Of a stretch of 64,000 bases of DNA, positions 48,923 to 62,198 are shown in pieces. Made by a program: the position numbers and the translations under genes. The stretch is from positions 54,096,570 through 54,160,569 of the forward strand of contig NC_085046.1 of the NCBI RefSeq assembly GCF_963662255.1. Direction: 5' to 3'. Every line of letters begins with the position of its first letter. Positions within the stretch are counted from its first letter, which is position 1. The stretch is from Cinclus cinclus. Lineage: Eukaryota; Chordata; Aves; Passeriformes; Cinclidae. The notes below the pieces were generated by a model that was given only the letters and a program-made list of their open reading frames with translations, made no database searches and had not been told where the DNA came from.

Positions 48923-49722
48923 AGGCCCCTCTGCCCAAGGCTGCAGCCGCAGCCGTCGTGCTCCTGGCCGGGACACGGACAGCGTGCCCAAGGAGCGCCG
49001 GCGCCCCACAAAGAGGAAGGCCTCTAGACCTCAGGACTCTCCCCAGCCCCCAAAAAGGCCGTCCCGCCAGCGCAAGCCCAAGCCAAGGCCCCTTGATTGT
49101 AGGAAGTAGGAGTAGATGTAGGAGTAAAGAATCAATGTTAGGAGTTGGAAATTGTTTTTAGAAGTAGGAAATAAATGGTAGAGTTAGGAAATCAATTGTA
49201 GAAGTAGGAAATAAATTGTTGTTTCTCTGACACAGTCTCAGAGTGTGGCTTTCTCGGCCTTCTCCTGTGGCCTTTTCCCTCTGCCCTCAAATGCCAATGT
49301 GGGCGGCAACTGGGAGGGGAGGGGATAGCAGCATTGTAGCCACAGGGGCCCAGAGGAGCCCTGGCAGGGGCCTGTGCCCAGTGCTACAGGAAGACAAGAA
49401 GCAGCCCCCAGGCCAAGCTTGGGACCCAGCCTGGGAGTCTGGAAAGCTTCCTGCTCTCAACTGCAGGGCAGGACAGGCCATGTTCATGGGGCATGAGCTG
49501 CAGGCAGCAAGCGAGCTAAAAGGGACAGAAGGAGCCCTCAGCTGGGGTCACAGTCAGTGCTGCAGAGGAAAGCAAAACTTCTCGGGATCCAGAGCCAATG
49601 TGGCCTGAGGGAAAGTTCCTTCTTGACCCCAGGGCTACTGATTGGCCGTGTTGAAAAGGGGCTCTGGAATGAAGGCAGCCAGTGGAAACACCGGTCGCCT
49701 TGGAGAACCACATGCCATCCTG
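46419..49722 (+). repeat. Tandem unit 15 (3304 bp), mosaic E
   Basis: The front is type E (T at unit position 418, GGCTCACGCC with C at 1273), but position 728 is G and the intron lacks the type E change at 1517. The coding region is the common type. The 3' spacer mixes markers of unit 12 (CCTGTGGCC, TAGCAGCAT) and unit 14 (CCATGTTCATGG). Confidence 0.95.
48057..49109 (+). CDS. TOPORS-like RING E3 ligase, copy 15 (350 aa, 9 Ala)
   Basis: Intact. Common sequence at every variable residue, with a short tract of nine GCA codons (48891-48917). None of the coding markers of its type E neighbours (7, 9) is present, so the join between the type E front and the common coding region lies upstream of about 47932. 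Confidence 0.87.
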
Positions 49723-52193
49723 CCTGTTCAGCAGAGTCAGCTGCACAGGACAACCCAGGGTCTGCCAGGCCAAGTGCCAGTGGCACAATAGGTAGAGTCT
49801 GCAAGGATGCTCCAGGAAGTCCCTGATGCAAAGAGATGGAGAGATGCTTCGTTGGTGTGGCTAGCTTTTAGCTGTCAGAATAAACCAAAACTCTTGTAGG
49901 GATCTTCAGAAGATCCCGCCCTTCAAAATGACAATGGCCTGCACCGAGAGAGGGGCCAGCTTCCAGTTTGATGCCGCCCTGAGCACTGAAGGGGATGAGT
50001 GGAGGGAAAGAGCCAAGAGGAAGGATGGATTTGAACAAATCCACAGGATTCCTGCCAAGCCATTGAAGCCTAAGTGCAGATGTATCCTTGGCCAAGGAAA
50101 TGAGTGACTTGAGATGGCGACAAGTCAGATGTGTACAGGCGAGAAACGCAAGCCCTCTATTTAAGGAGGGTTCCGAACAATCAAGAGAGCTTTTGTCACG
50201 TGGATCACCGAGGGTTGTGTGTCTGTCTCCAGCCAGGACCGCGGTTACCGTTCTACTCAACGACAGCAGAGATTTTCTCCCCGTTTTGGACCGTTTTTGG
50301 TTTGCCCAAAAGGGTGCTTGATGCTTCTTTTTCAGTTCTCTCTCCATCGTCAACTTGATGTTTCAATGGGATGAGGAGAGCAACAGCGGGTTGCAAGGGT
50401 CACTGAGCTAAGGACCACACCATCGTGCCCGTCAACAGCGATCCAATGGGGCTGTGGAGAAGAAAAGAAATGGGAATTGAAAAGCAACCTGGCAAGAAGT
50501 TGATGCGGAGACTGGCAGGAGATGTCAGCATGTGCTCGCCTGTCCGAGTGGCGCAGGCGAGCAGCACTGAGAATAGAGAAGAAGGGCTGTCATGTCACGG
50601 GATTTAAAGCAGCCAAGCCACGTGCCTGATGTTCACAGAAGCCTCCCGTGCCAAAAGTGGGAAACTAGCAGGTAATGTGCTTCTAGAGGAGAAATGCTGG
50701 GACTGAGGTGGCCAAATGATTATAAAATCCAAGGCAAGAAAGAGGGAATGATGGCATGGCCCACGTACCCCATGTTTTCTCCTGAGGCCGTGGACTTGCA
50801 GGGGCTAAAGGCCCGCTCTGGCAGATTTGGAAGGCAGTCAAGGCAGCCAGGCCAGAGCAGTGACATCAGCGTGACATCAGCGGCCCACAAACCGCATGGG
50901 TGGCAACCTCAGTGAGCAAAGCATTGTGACCTCACATCCCTCACTGTTTATGTTTGGGCACAGACAGAGCTGGGCTCAGACCGGCTCGCGCCTGGACTCC
51001 TGGCAAGCGTGCCTGCGAGGACTGGAAGCCCGCGAGGTCCTTGGGAGCTGCTGTGGGCAAGTCTGGGTTGTGATTCCCACGCCTTTGCCTGTTTCCTTAG
51101 CCATACGTGGTTGAGGAAGCCAAGCAGTGTGAGCGGTGCTTGCGGCGGCACAGGTGAGCGGTGCAGGAAAGGACTACGGGGTGGCCGTGGGCTGGGCGAT
51201 GGTGTCTGGGGAGCTGTGAGTGTGTGGTGTCCTTCTTGAGGGGCCTGGGCGCTCCTTTGAGCCGCCCATCTCCCTGGGACAGCAAGTGACCTGTTTTGCA
51301 GCGTGTCACACCAGCAGGAGGGAGCAGCTGCTGTGCCCAGCTCTGCTGCAAGCCACAAGCATGGCCACGGAGACAGACTGGAACTGCCCCATCTGCCGTG
51401 ACGGTCCCGGTGAAAAGGCTTCTGTAACACCGTGCGTCCACCAGTTCTGCCTGGGCTGCATTGTGCGCTGGGTCAAGACCAAGCCATTGTGCCCCCTGTG
51501 CAGGCAGCCTATCAAGAGCATCGTTTACTCTGTTCGGTCGGAGGAAGACTTTCTGGAGATAGCTCTCCCAAGCTCCTCAGACTCATGGGCTGCTGGTCAC
51601 CAGGATGAGCAGGGGGCTGCGGAGCGCATGCCCAGCACCTATGTAGCTGGCTTCCCAGCTGAGCTCTGGGCTGGCATTTTCCAGGACTGCTCAGAAATCC
51701 TGGAGCCCCTGCTGCCCTGGCTGAACCAGGAGCTTTCGCAGCTGCTCAGGACCCACTGGTGGGAGGTGGCTCTGGCACAGAGTGTGGTCGTAGCCAATTT
51801 GTGCTACTATGGGCTGAGGCAGGAGGCCTTGGTCCAGGAGCTGCAAGGCCTGCTGCAGGAGCAGACGGTGGCATTTGTGCGCCGGCTCATTGACACTGCT
51901 GCTGACAGGTGCAGTGATGAGATCCTGCGGCGGATGAACCTCCTGAACTCCCATGCTCAGGAGGAAGAGGAGCAGGAGCAGGAGCAGGAGGAAGAGGAGG
52001 AGGGTCCCAAAGGCATCACTGCCTCCCTCCAGGGGACTCTCACCCCCATGGTGGCCTCCTCCCACAGCCCTATGGTCTCCAATGTGGAAGCAGACACTGG
52101 AACATTGGAAGCCACGCTGCGTGAGGGGCCCAGCCGCTCTCCATCCATGCCCGTCCATGCAGAGCGGGAGCAGCCCCAGGACGAGCCTGGCGA

Positions 52194-52241
<48 letters not shown>

Positions 52242-53041
52242 AGGCCCCTCTGCCCAAGGCTGCAGCCGCAGCCGTCGTGCTCCTGGCCGGGACACGGACA
52301 GAGTGCCCAAGGAGCGCCGGCGCCCCACAAAGAGGAAGGCCTCTAGACCTCAGGACTCTCCCCAGCCCCCAAAAAGGCCGTCCCGCCAGCGCAAGCCCAA
52401 GCCAAGGCCCCTTGATTGTAGGAAGTAGGAGTAGATGTAGGAGTAAAGAATCAATGTTAGGAGTTGGAAATTGTTTTTAGAAGTAGGAAATAAATGGTAG
52501 AGTTAGGAAATCAATTGTAGAAGTAGGAAATAAATTGTTGTTTCTCTGACACAGTCTCAGAGTGTGGCTTTCTCGGCCTTCTCCTGTTGCCTTTTCCCTC
52601 TGCCCTCAAATGCCAATGTGGGCGGCAACTGGGAGGGGAGGGGATAGGAACATTGTAGCCACAGGGGCCCAGAGGAGCCCTGGCAGGGGCCTGTGCCCAG
52701 TGCTACAGGAAGACAAGAAGCAGCCCCCAGGCCAAGCTTGGGACCCAGCCTGGGAGTCTGGAAAGCTTCCTGCTCTCAACTGCAGGGCAGGACAGGCCAT
52801 CTTCATGGGGCATGAGCTGCAGGCAGCAAGCGAGCTAAAAGGGACAGAAGGAGCCCTCAGCTGGGGTCACAGTCAGTGCTGCAGAGGAAAGCAAAACTTC
52901 TCGGGATCCAGAGCCAATGTGGCCTGAGGGAAAGTTCCTTCTTGACCCCAGGGCTACTGATTGGCCGTGTTGAAAAGGGGCTCTGGAATGAAGGCAGCCA
53001 GTGGAAACACCGGTCGCCTTGGAGAACCACATGCCATCCTG
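49723..53041 (+). repeat. Tandem unit 16 (3319 bp), type G
   Basis: First of the run with GATGTTCACAG, AAAATCCAAGG after the TATA box, C at unit position 1131 (GGCCAGAGC) and CACTGTTTATG. These mark units 16-19, and the first also marks unit 20. Confidence 0.97.
51361..52428 (+). CDS. TOPORS-like RING E3 ligase, copy 16 (355 aa, 14 Ala)
   Basis: Intact. S314R, otherwise the common form; predicted protein identical to copy 6 even though the upstream sequence is type G. Fourteen GCA codons (52195-52236). Confidence 0.87.
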
Positions 53042-55512
53042 CCTGTTCAGCAGAGTCTGCTGCACAGGACAACCCAGGGTCTGCCAGGCCAAGTGCCAGT
53101 GGCACAATAGGTAGAGTCTGCAAGGATGCTCCAGGAAGTCCCTGATGCAAAGAGATGGAGAGATGCTTCGTTGGTGTGGCTAGCTTTTAGCTGTCAGAAT
53201 AAACCAAAACTCTTGTAGGGATCTTCAGAAGATCCCGCCCTTCAAAATGACAATGGCCTGCACCGAGAGAGGGGCCAGCTTCCAGTTTGATGCCGCCCTG
53301 AGCACTGAAGGGGATGAGTGGAGGGAAAGAGCCAAGAGGAAGGATGGATTTGAACAAATCCACAGGATTCCTGCCAAGCCATTGAAGCCTAAGTGCAGAT
53401 GTATCCTTGGCCAAGGAAATGAGTGACTTGAGATGGCGACAAGTCAGATGTGTACAGGCGAGAAACGCAAGGCCTCTATTTACGGAGGGTTCCGAACAAT
53501 CAAGAGAGCTTTTGTCACGTGGATCACCGAGGGTTGTGTGTCTGTCTCCAGCCAGGACCGCGGTTACCGTTCTACTCAACGACAGCAGAGATTTTCTCCC
53601 CGTTTTGGACCGTTTTTGGTTTGCCCAAAAGGGTGCTTGATGCTTCTTTTTCAGTTCTCTCTCCATCGTCAACTTGATGTTTCAATGGGATGAGGAGAGC
53701 AACAGCGGGTTGCAAGGGTCACTGAGCTAAGGACCACACCATCGTGCCCGTCAACAGCGATCCAATGGGGCTGTGGAGAAGAAAAGAAATGGGAATTGAA
53801 AAGCAACCTGGCAAGAAGTTGATGCGGAGACTGGCAGGAGATGTCAGCATGTGCTCGCCTGTCCGAGTGGCGCAGGCGAGCAGCACTGAGAATAGAGAAG
53901 AAGGGCTGTCATGTCACGGGATTTAAAGCAGCCAAGCCACGTGCCTGATGTTCACAGAAGCCTCCCGTGCCAAAAGTGGGAAACTAGCAGGTAATGTGCT
54001 TCTAGAGGAGAAATGCTGGGACTGAGGTGGCCAAATGATTATAAAATCCAAGGCAAGAAAGAGGGAATGATGGCATGGCCCACGTACCCCATGTTTTCTC
54101 CTGAGGCCGTGGACTTGCAGGGGCTAAAGGCCCGCTCTGGCAGATTTGGAAGGCAGTCAAGGCAGCCAGGCCAGAGCAGTGACATCAGCGTGACATCAGC
54201 GGCCCACAAACCGCATGGGTGGCAACCTCAGTGAGCAAAGCATTGTGACCTCACATCCCTCACTGTTTATGTTTGGGCACAGACAGAGCTGGGCTCAGAC
54301 CGGCTCGCGCCTGGACTCCTGGCAAGCGTGCCTGCGAGGACTGGAAGCCCGCGAGGTCCTTGGGAGCTGCTGTGGGCAAGTCTGGGTTGTGATTCCCACG
54401 CCTTTGCCTGTTTCCTTAGCCATACGTGGTTGAGGAAGCCAAGCAGTGTGAGCGGTGCTTGCGGCGGCACAGGTGAGCGGTGCAGGAAAGGACTACGGGG
54501 TGGCCGTGGGCTGGGCGATGGTGTCTGGGGAGCTGTGAGTGTGTGGTGTCCTTCTTGAGGGGCCTGGGCGCTCCTTTGAGCCGCCCATCTCCCTGGGACA
54601 GCAAGTGACCTGTTTTGCAGCGTGTCACACCAGCAGGAGGGAGCAGCTGCTGTGCCCAGCTCTGCTGCAAGCCACAAGCATGGCCACGGAGACAGACTGG
54701 AACTGCCCCATCTGCCGTGACGGTCCCGGTGAAAAGGCTTCTGTAACACCGTGCGTCCACCAGTTCTGCCTGGGCTGCATTGTGCGCTGGGTCAAGACCA
54801 AGCCATTGTGCCCCCTGTGCAGGCAGCCTATCAAGAGCATCGTTTACTCTGTTCGGTCGGAGGAAGACTTTCTGGAGATAGCTCTCCCAAGCTCCTCAGA
54901 CTCATGGGCTGCTGGTCACCAGGATGAGCAGGGGGCTGCGGAGCGCATGCCCAGCACCTATGTAGCTGGCTTCCCAGCTGAGCTCTGGGCTGGCATTTTC
55001 CAGGACTGCTCAGAAATCCTGGAGCCCCTGCTGCCCTGGCTGAACCAGGAGCTTTCGCAGCTGCTCAGGACCCACTGGTGGGAGGTGGCTCTGGCACAGA
55101 GTGTGGTCGTAGCCAATTTGTGCTACTATGGGCTGAGGCAGGAGGCCTTGGTCCAGGAGCTGCAAGGCCTGCTGCAGGAGCAGACGGTGGCATTTGTGCG
55201 CCGGCTCATTGACACTGCTGCTGACAGGTGCAGTGATGAGATCCTGCGGTGGATGAACCTCCTGAACTCCCATGCTCAGGAGGAAGAGGAGCAGGAGCAG
55301 GAGCAGGAGGAAGAGGAGGAGGGTCCCAAAGGCATCACTGCCTCCCTCCAGGGGACTCTCACCCCCATGGTGGCCTCCTCCCACAGCCCTATGGTCTCCA
55401 ATGTGGAAGCAGACACTGGAACATTGGAAGCCACGCTGCGTGAGGGGCCCAGCCGCTCTCCATCCATGCCCGTCCATGCAGAGCGGGAGCAGCCCCAGGA
55501 CGAGCCTGGCGA

Positions 55513-55560
<48 letters not shown>

Positions 55561-56360
55561 AGGCCCCTCTGCCCAAGGCTGCAGCCGCAGCCGTCGTGCT
55601 CCTGGCCGGGACACGGACAGCGTGCCCAAGGAGCGCCGGCGCCCCACAAAGAGGAAGGCCTCTAGACCTCAGGACTCTCCCCAGCCCCCAAAAAGGCCGT
55701 CCCGCCAGCGCAAGCCCAAGCCAAGGCCCCTTGATTGTAGGAAGTAGGAGTAGATGTAGGAGTAAAGAATCAATGTTAGGAGTTGGAAATTGTTTTTAGA
55801 AGTAGGAAATAAATGGTAGAGTTAGGAAATCAATTGTAGAAGTAGGAAATAAATTGTTGTTTCTCTGACACAGTCTCAGAGTGTGGCTTTCTCGGCCTTC
55901 TCCTGTTGCCTTTTCCCTCTGCCCTCAAATGCCAATGTGGGCGGCAACTGGGAGGGGAGGGGATAGGAACATTGTAGCCACAGGGGCCCAGAGGAGCCCT
56001 GGCAGGGGCCTGTGCCCAGTGCTACAGGAAGACAAGAAGCAGCCCCCAGGCCAAGCTTGGGACCCAGCCTGGGAGTCTGGAAAGCTTCCTGCTCTCAACT
56101 GCAGGGCAGGACAGGCCATCTTCATGGGGCATGAGCTGCAGGCAGCAAGCGAGCTAAAAGGGACAGAAGGAGCCCTCAGCTGGGGTCACAGTCAGTGCTG
56201 CAGAGGAAAGCAAAACTTCTCGGGATCCAGAGCCAATGTGGCCTGAGGGAAAGTTCCTTCTTGACCCCAGGGCTACTGATTGGCCGTGTTGAAAAGGGGC
56301 TCTGGAATGAAGGCAGCCAGTGGAAACACCGGTCGCCTTGGAGAACCACATGCCATCCTG
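53042..56360 (+). repeat. Tandem unit 17 (3319 bp), type G
   Basis: Almost identical to unit 18; the only difference I found is the base causing R191W. Carries TATTTACGG at unit positions 435-444, as units 2, 18 and 19. Confidence 0.97.
54680..55747 (+). CDS. TOPORS-like RING E3 ligase, copy 17 (355 aa, 14 Ala)
   Basis: Intact. Private R191W (CGG to TGG at 55250-55252) at the end of the helical post-RING domain; otherwise identical to copies 5, 18 and 19. A C-to-T change at a CpG, so likely a recent mutation. Confidence 0.87.
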
Positions 56361-58831
56361 CCTGTTCAGCAGAGTCTGCTGCACAGGACAACCCAGGGTC
56401 TGCCAGGCCAAGTGCCAGTGGCACAATAGGTAGAGTCTGCAAGGATGCTCCAGGAAGTCCCTGATGCAAAGAGATGGAGAGATGCTTCGTTGGTGTGGCT
56501 AGCTTTTAGCTGTCAGAATAAACCAAAACTCTTGTAGGGATCTTCAGAAGATCCCGCCCTTCAAAATGACAATGGCCTGCACCGAGAGAGGGGCCAGCTT
56601 CCAGTTTGATGCCGCCCTGAGCACTGAAGGGGATGAGTGGAGGGAAAGAGCCAAGAGGAAGGATGGATTTGAACAAATCCACAGGATTCCTGCCAAGCCA
56701 TTGAAGCCTAAGTGCAGATGTATCCTTGGCCAAGGAAATGAGTGACTTGAGATGGCGACAAGTCAGATGTGTACAGGCGAGAAACGCAAGGCCTCTATTT
56801 ACGGAGGGTTCCGAACAATCAAGAGAGCTTTTGTCACGTGGATCACCGAGGGTTGTGTGTCTGTCTCCAGCCAGGACCGCGGTTACCGTTCTACTCAACG
56901 ACAGCAGAGATTTTCTCCCCGTTTTGGACCGTTTTTGGTTTGCCCAAAAGGGTGCTTGATGCTTCTTTTTCAGTTCTCTCTCCATCGTCAACTTGATGTT
57001 TCAATGGGATGAGGAGAGCAACAGCGGGTTGCAAGGGTCACTGAGCTAAGGACCACACCATCGTGCCCGTCAACAGCGATCCAATGGGGCTGTGGAGAAG
57101 AAAAGAAATGGGAATTGAAAAGCAACCTGGCAAGAAGTTGATGCGGAGACTGGCAGGAGATGTCAGCATGTGCTCGCCTGTCCGAGTGGCGCAGGCGAGC
57201 AGCACTGAGAATAGAGAAGAAGGGCTGTCATGTCACGGGATTTAAAGCAGCCAAGCCACGTGCCTGATGTTCACAGAAGCCTCCCGTGCCAAAAGTGGGA
57301 AACTAGCAGGTAATGTGCTTCTAGAGGAGAAATGCTGGGACTGAGGTGGCCAAATGATTATAAAATCCAAGGCAAGAAAGAGGGAATGATGGCATGGCCC
57401 ACGTACCCCATGTTTTCTCCTGAGGCCGTGGACTTGCAGGGGCTAAAGGCCCGCTCTGGCAGATTTGGAAGGCAGTCAAGGCAGCCAGGCCAGAGCAGTG
57501 ACATCAGCGTGACATCAGCGGCCCACAAACCGCATGGGTGGCAACCTCAGTGAGCAAAGCATTGTGACCTCACATCCCTCACTGTTTATGTTTGGGCACA
57601 GACAGAGCTGGGCTCAGACCGGCTCGCGCCTGGACTCCTGGCAAGCGTGCCTGCGAGGACTGGAAGCCCGCGAGGTCCTTGGGAGCTGCTGTGGGCAAGT
57701 CTGGGTTGTGATTCCCACGCCTTTGCCTGTTTCCTTAGCCATACGTGGTTGAGGAAGCCAAGCAGTGTGAGCGGTGCTTGCGGCGGCACAGGTGAGCGGT
57801 GCAGGAAAGGACTACGGGGTGGCCGTGGGCTGGGCGATGGTGTCTGGGGAGCTGTGAGTGTGTGGTGTCCTTCTTGAGGGGCCTGGGCGCTCCTTTGAGC
57901 CGCCCATCTCCCTGGGACAGCAAGTGACCTGTTTTGCAGCGTGTCACACCAGCAGGAGGGAGCAGCTGCTGTGCCCAGCTCTGCTGCAAGCCACAAGCAT
58001 GGCCACGGAGACAGACTGGAACTGCCCCATCTGCCGTGACGGTCCCGGTGAAAAGGCTTCTGTAACACCGTGCGTCCACCAGTTCTGCCTGGGCTGCATT
58101 GTGCGCTGGGTCAAGACCAAGCCATTGTGCCCCCTGTGCAGGCAGCCTATCAAGAGCATCGTTTACTCTGTTCGGTCGGAGGAAGACTTTCTGGAGATAG
58201 CTCTCCCAAGCTCCTCAGACTCATGGGCTGCTGGTCACCAGGATGAGCAGGGGGCTGCGGAGCGCATGCCCAGCACCTATGTAGCTGGCTTCCCAGCTGA
58301 GCTCTGGGCTGGCATTTTCCAGGACTGCTCAGAAATCCTGGAGCCCCTGCTGCCCTGGCTGAACCAGGAGCTTTCGCAGCTGCTCAGGACCCACTGGTGG
58401 GAGGTGGCTCTGGCACAGAGTGTGGTCGTAGCCAATTTGTGCTACTATGGGCTGAGGCAGGAGGCCTTGGTCCAGGAGCTGCAAGGCCTGCTGCAGGAGC
58501 AGACGGTGGCATTTGTGCGCCGGCTCATTGACACTGCTGCTGACAGGTGCAGTGATGAGATCCTGCGGCGGATGAACCTCCTGAACTCCCATGCTCAGGA
58601 GGAAGAGGAGCAGGAGCAGGAGCAGGAGGAAGAGGAGGAGGGTCCCAAAGGCATCACTGCCTCCCTCCAGGGGACTCTCACCCCCATGGTGGCCTCCTCC
58701 CACAGCCCTATGGTCTCCAATGTGGAAGCAGACACTGGAACATTGGAAGCCACGCTGCGTGAGGGGCCCAGCCGCTCTCCATCCATGCCCGTCCATGCAG
58801 AGCGGGAGCAGCCCCAGGACGAGCCTGGCGA

Positions 58832-58879
<48 letters not shown>

Positions 58880-59679
58880 AGGCCCCTCTGCCCAAGGCTG
58901 CAGCCGCAGCCGTCGTGCTCCTGGCCGGGACACGGACAGCGTGCCCAAGGAGCGCCGGCGCCCCACAAAGAGGAAGGCCTCTAGACCTCAGGACTCTCCC
59001 CAGCCCCCAAAAAGGCCGTCCCGCCAGCGCAAGCCCAAGCCAAGGCCCCTTGATTGTAGGAAGTAGGAGTAGATGTAGGAGTAAAGAATCAATGTTAGGA
59101 GTTGGAAATTGTTTTTAGAAGTAGGAAATAAATGGTAGAGTTAGGAAATCAATTGTAGAAGTAGGAAATAAATTGTTGTTTCTCTGACACAGTCTCAGAG
59201 TGTGGCTTTCTCGGCCTTCTCCTGTTGCCTTTTCCCTCTGCCCTCAAATGCCAATGTGGGCGGCAACTGGGAGGGGAGGGGATAGGAACATTGTAGCCAC
59301 AGGGGCCCAGAGGAGCCCTGGCAGGGGCCTGTGCCCAGTGCTACAGGAAGACAAGAAGCAGCCCCCAGGCCAAGCTTGGGACCCAGCCTGGGAGTCTGGA
59401 AAGCTTCCTGCTCTCAACTGCAGGGCAGGACAGGCCATCTTCATGGGGCATGAGCTGCAGGCAGCAAGCGAGCTAAAAGGGACAGAAGGAGCCCTCAGCT
59501 GGGGTCACAGTCAGTGCTGCAGAGGAAAGCAAAACTTCTCGGGATCCAGAGCCAATGTGGCCTGAGGGAAAGTTCCTTCTTGACCCCAGGGCTACTGATT
59601 GGCCGTGTTGAAAAGGGGCTCTGGAATGAAGGCAGCCAGTGGAAACACCGGTCGCCTTGGAGAACCACATGCCATCCTG
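56361..59679 (+). repeat. Tandem unit 18 (3319 bp), type G
   Basis: Near-identical to units 17 and 19. Confidence 0.97.
57999..59066 (+). CDS. TOPORS-like RING E3 ligase, copy 18 (355 aa, 14 Ala)
   Basis: Intact; protein identical to copies 5 and 19. Fourteen GCA codons (58833-58874). Same ATG context, predicted intron (57792-57939) and polyadenylation signals (59127 and 59167) as the rest. Confidence 0.88.
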
Positions 59680-62150
59680 CCTGTTCAGCAGAGTCTGCTG
59701 CACAGGACAACCCAGGGTCTGCCAGGCCAAGTGCCAGTGGCACAATAGGTAGAGTCTGCAAGGATGCTCCAGGAAGTCCCTGATGCAAAGAGATGGAGAG
59801 ATGCTTCGTTGGTGTGGCTAGCTTTTAGCTGTCAGAATAAACCAAAACTCTTGTAGGGATCTTCAGAAGATCCCGCCCTTCAAAATGACAATGGCCTGCA
59901 CCGAGAGAGGGGCCAGCTTCCAGTTTGATGCCGCCCTGAGCACTGAAGGGGATGAGTGGAGGGAAAGAGCCAAGAGGAAGGATGGATTTGAACAAATCCA
60001 CAGGATTCCTGCCAAGCCATTGAAGCCTAAGTGCAGATGTATCCTTGGCCAAGGAAATGAGTGACTTGAGATGGCAACAAGTCAGATGTGTACAGGCGAG
60101 AAACGCAAGGCCTCTATTTACGGAGGGTTCCGAACAATCAAGAGAGCTTTTGTCACGTGGATCACCGAGGGTTGTGTGTCTGTCTCCAGCCAGGACCGCG
60201 GTTACCGTTCTACTCAACGACAGCAGAGATTTTCTCCCCGTTTTGGACCGTTTTTGGTTTGCCCAAAAGGGTGCTTGATGCTTCTTTTTCAGTTCTCTCT
60301 CCATCGTCAACTTGATGTTTCAATGGGATGAGGAGAGCAACAGCGGGTTGCAAGGGTCACTGAGCTAAGGACCACACCATCGTGCCCGTCAACAGCGATC
60401 CAATGGGGCTGTGGAGAAGAAAAGAAATGGGAATTGAAAAGCAACCTGGCAAGAAGTTGATGCGGAGACTGGCAGGAGATGTCAGCATGTGCTCGCCTGT
60501 CCGAGTGGCGCAGGCGAGCAGCACTGAGAATAGAGAAGAAGGGCTGTCATGTCACGGGATTTAAAGCAGCCAAGCCACGTGCCTGATGTTCACAGAAGCC
60601 TCCCGTGCCAAAAGTGGGAAACTAGCAGGTAATGTGCTTCTAGAGGAGAAATGCTGGGACTGAGGTGGCCAAATGATTATAAAATCCAAGGCAAGAAAGA
60701 GGGAATGATGGCATGGCCCACGTACCCCATGTTTTCTCCTGAGGCCGTGGACTTGCAGGGGCTAAAGGCCCGCTCTGGCAGATTTGGAAGGCAGTCAAGG
60801 CAGCCAGGCCAGAGCAGTGACATCAGCGTGACATCAGCGGCCCACAAACCGCATGGGTGGCAACCTCAGTGAGCAAAGCATTGTGACCTCACATCCCTCA
60901 CTGTTTATGTTTGGGCACAGACAGAGCTGGGCTCAGACCGGCTCGCGCCTGGACTCCTGGCAAGCGTGCCTGCGAGGACTGGAAGCCCGCGAGGTCCTTG
61001 GGAGCTGCTGTGGGCAAGTCTGGGTTGTGATTCCCACGCCTTTGCCTGTTTCCTTAGCCATACGTGGTTGAGGAAGCCAAGCAGTGTGAGCGGTGCTTGC
61101 GGCGGCACAGGTGAGCGGTGCAGGAAAGGACTACGGGGTGGCCGTGGGCTGGGCGATGGTGTCTGGGGAGCTGTGAGTGTGTGGTGTCCTTCTTGAGGGG
61201 CCTGGGCGCTCCTTTGAGCCGCCCATCTCCCTGGGACAGCAAGTGACCTGTTTTGCAGCGTGTCACACCAGCAGGAGGGAGCAGCTGCTGTGCCCAGCTC
61301 TGCTGCAAGCCACAAGCATGGCCACGGAGACAGACTGGAACTGCCCCATCTGCCGTGACGGTCCCGGTGAAAAGGCTTCTGTAACACCGTGCGTCCACCA
61401 GTTCTGCCTGGGCTGCATTGTGCGCTGGGTCAAGACCAAGCCATTGTGCCCCCTGTGCAGGCAGCCTATCAAGAGCATCGTTTACTCTGTTCGGTCGGAG
61501 GAAGACTTTCTGGAGATAGCTCTCCCAAGCTCCTCAGACTCATGGGCTGCTGGTCACCAGGATGAGCAGGGGGCTGCGGAGCGCATGCCCAGCACCTATG
61601 TAGCTGGCTTCCCAGCTGAGCTCTGGGCTGGCATTTTCCAGGACTGCTCAGAAATCCTGGAGCCCCTGCTGCCCTGGCTGAACCAGGAGCTTTCGCAGCT
61701 GCTCAGGACCCACTGGTGGGAGGTGGCTCTGGCACAGAGTGTGGTCGTAGCCAATTTGTGCTACTATGGGCTGAGGCAGGAGGCCTTGGTCCAGGAGCTG
61801 CAAGGCCTGCTGCAGGAGCAGACGGTGGCATTTGTGCGCCGGCTCATTGACACTGCTGCTGACAGGTGCAGTGATGAGATCCTGCGGCGGATGAACCTCC
61901 TGAACTCCCATGCTCAGGAGGAAGAGGAGCAGGAGCAGGAGCAGGAGGAAGAGGAGGAGGGTCCCAAAGGCATCACTGCCTCCCTCCAGGGGACTCTCAC
62001 CCCCATGGTGGCCTCCTCCCACAGCCCTATGGTCTCCAATGTGGAAGCAGACACTGGAACATTGGAAGCCACGCTGCGTGAGGGGCCCAGCCGCTCTCCA
62101 TCCATGCCCGTCCATGCAGAGCGGGAGCAGCCCCAGGACGAGCCTGGCGA

Positions 62151-62198
<48 letters not shown>

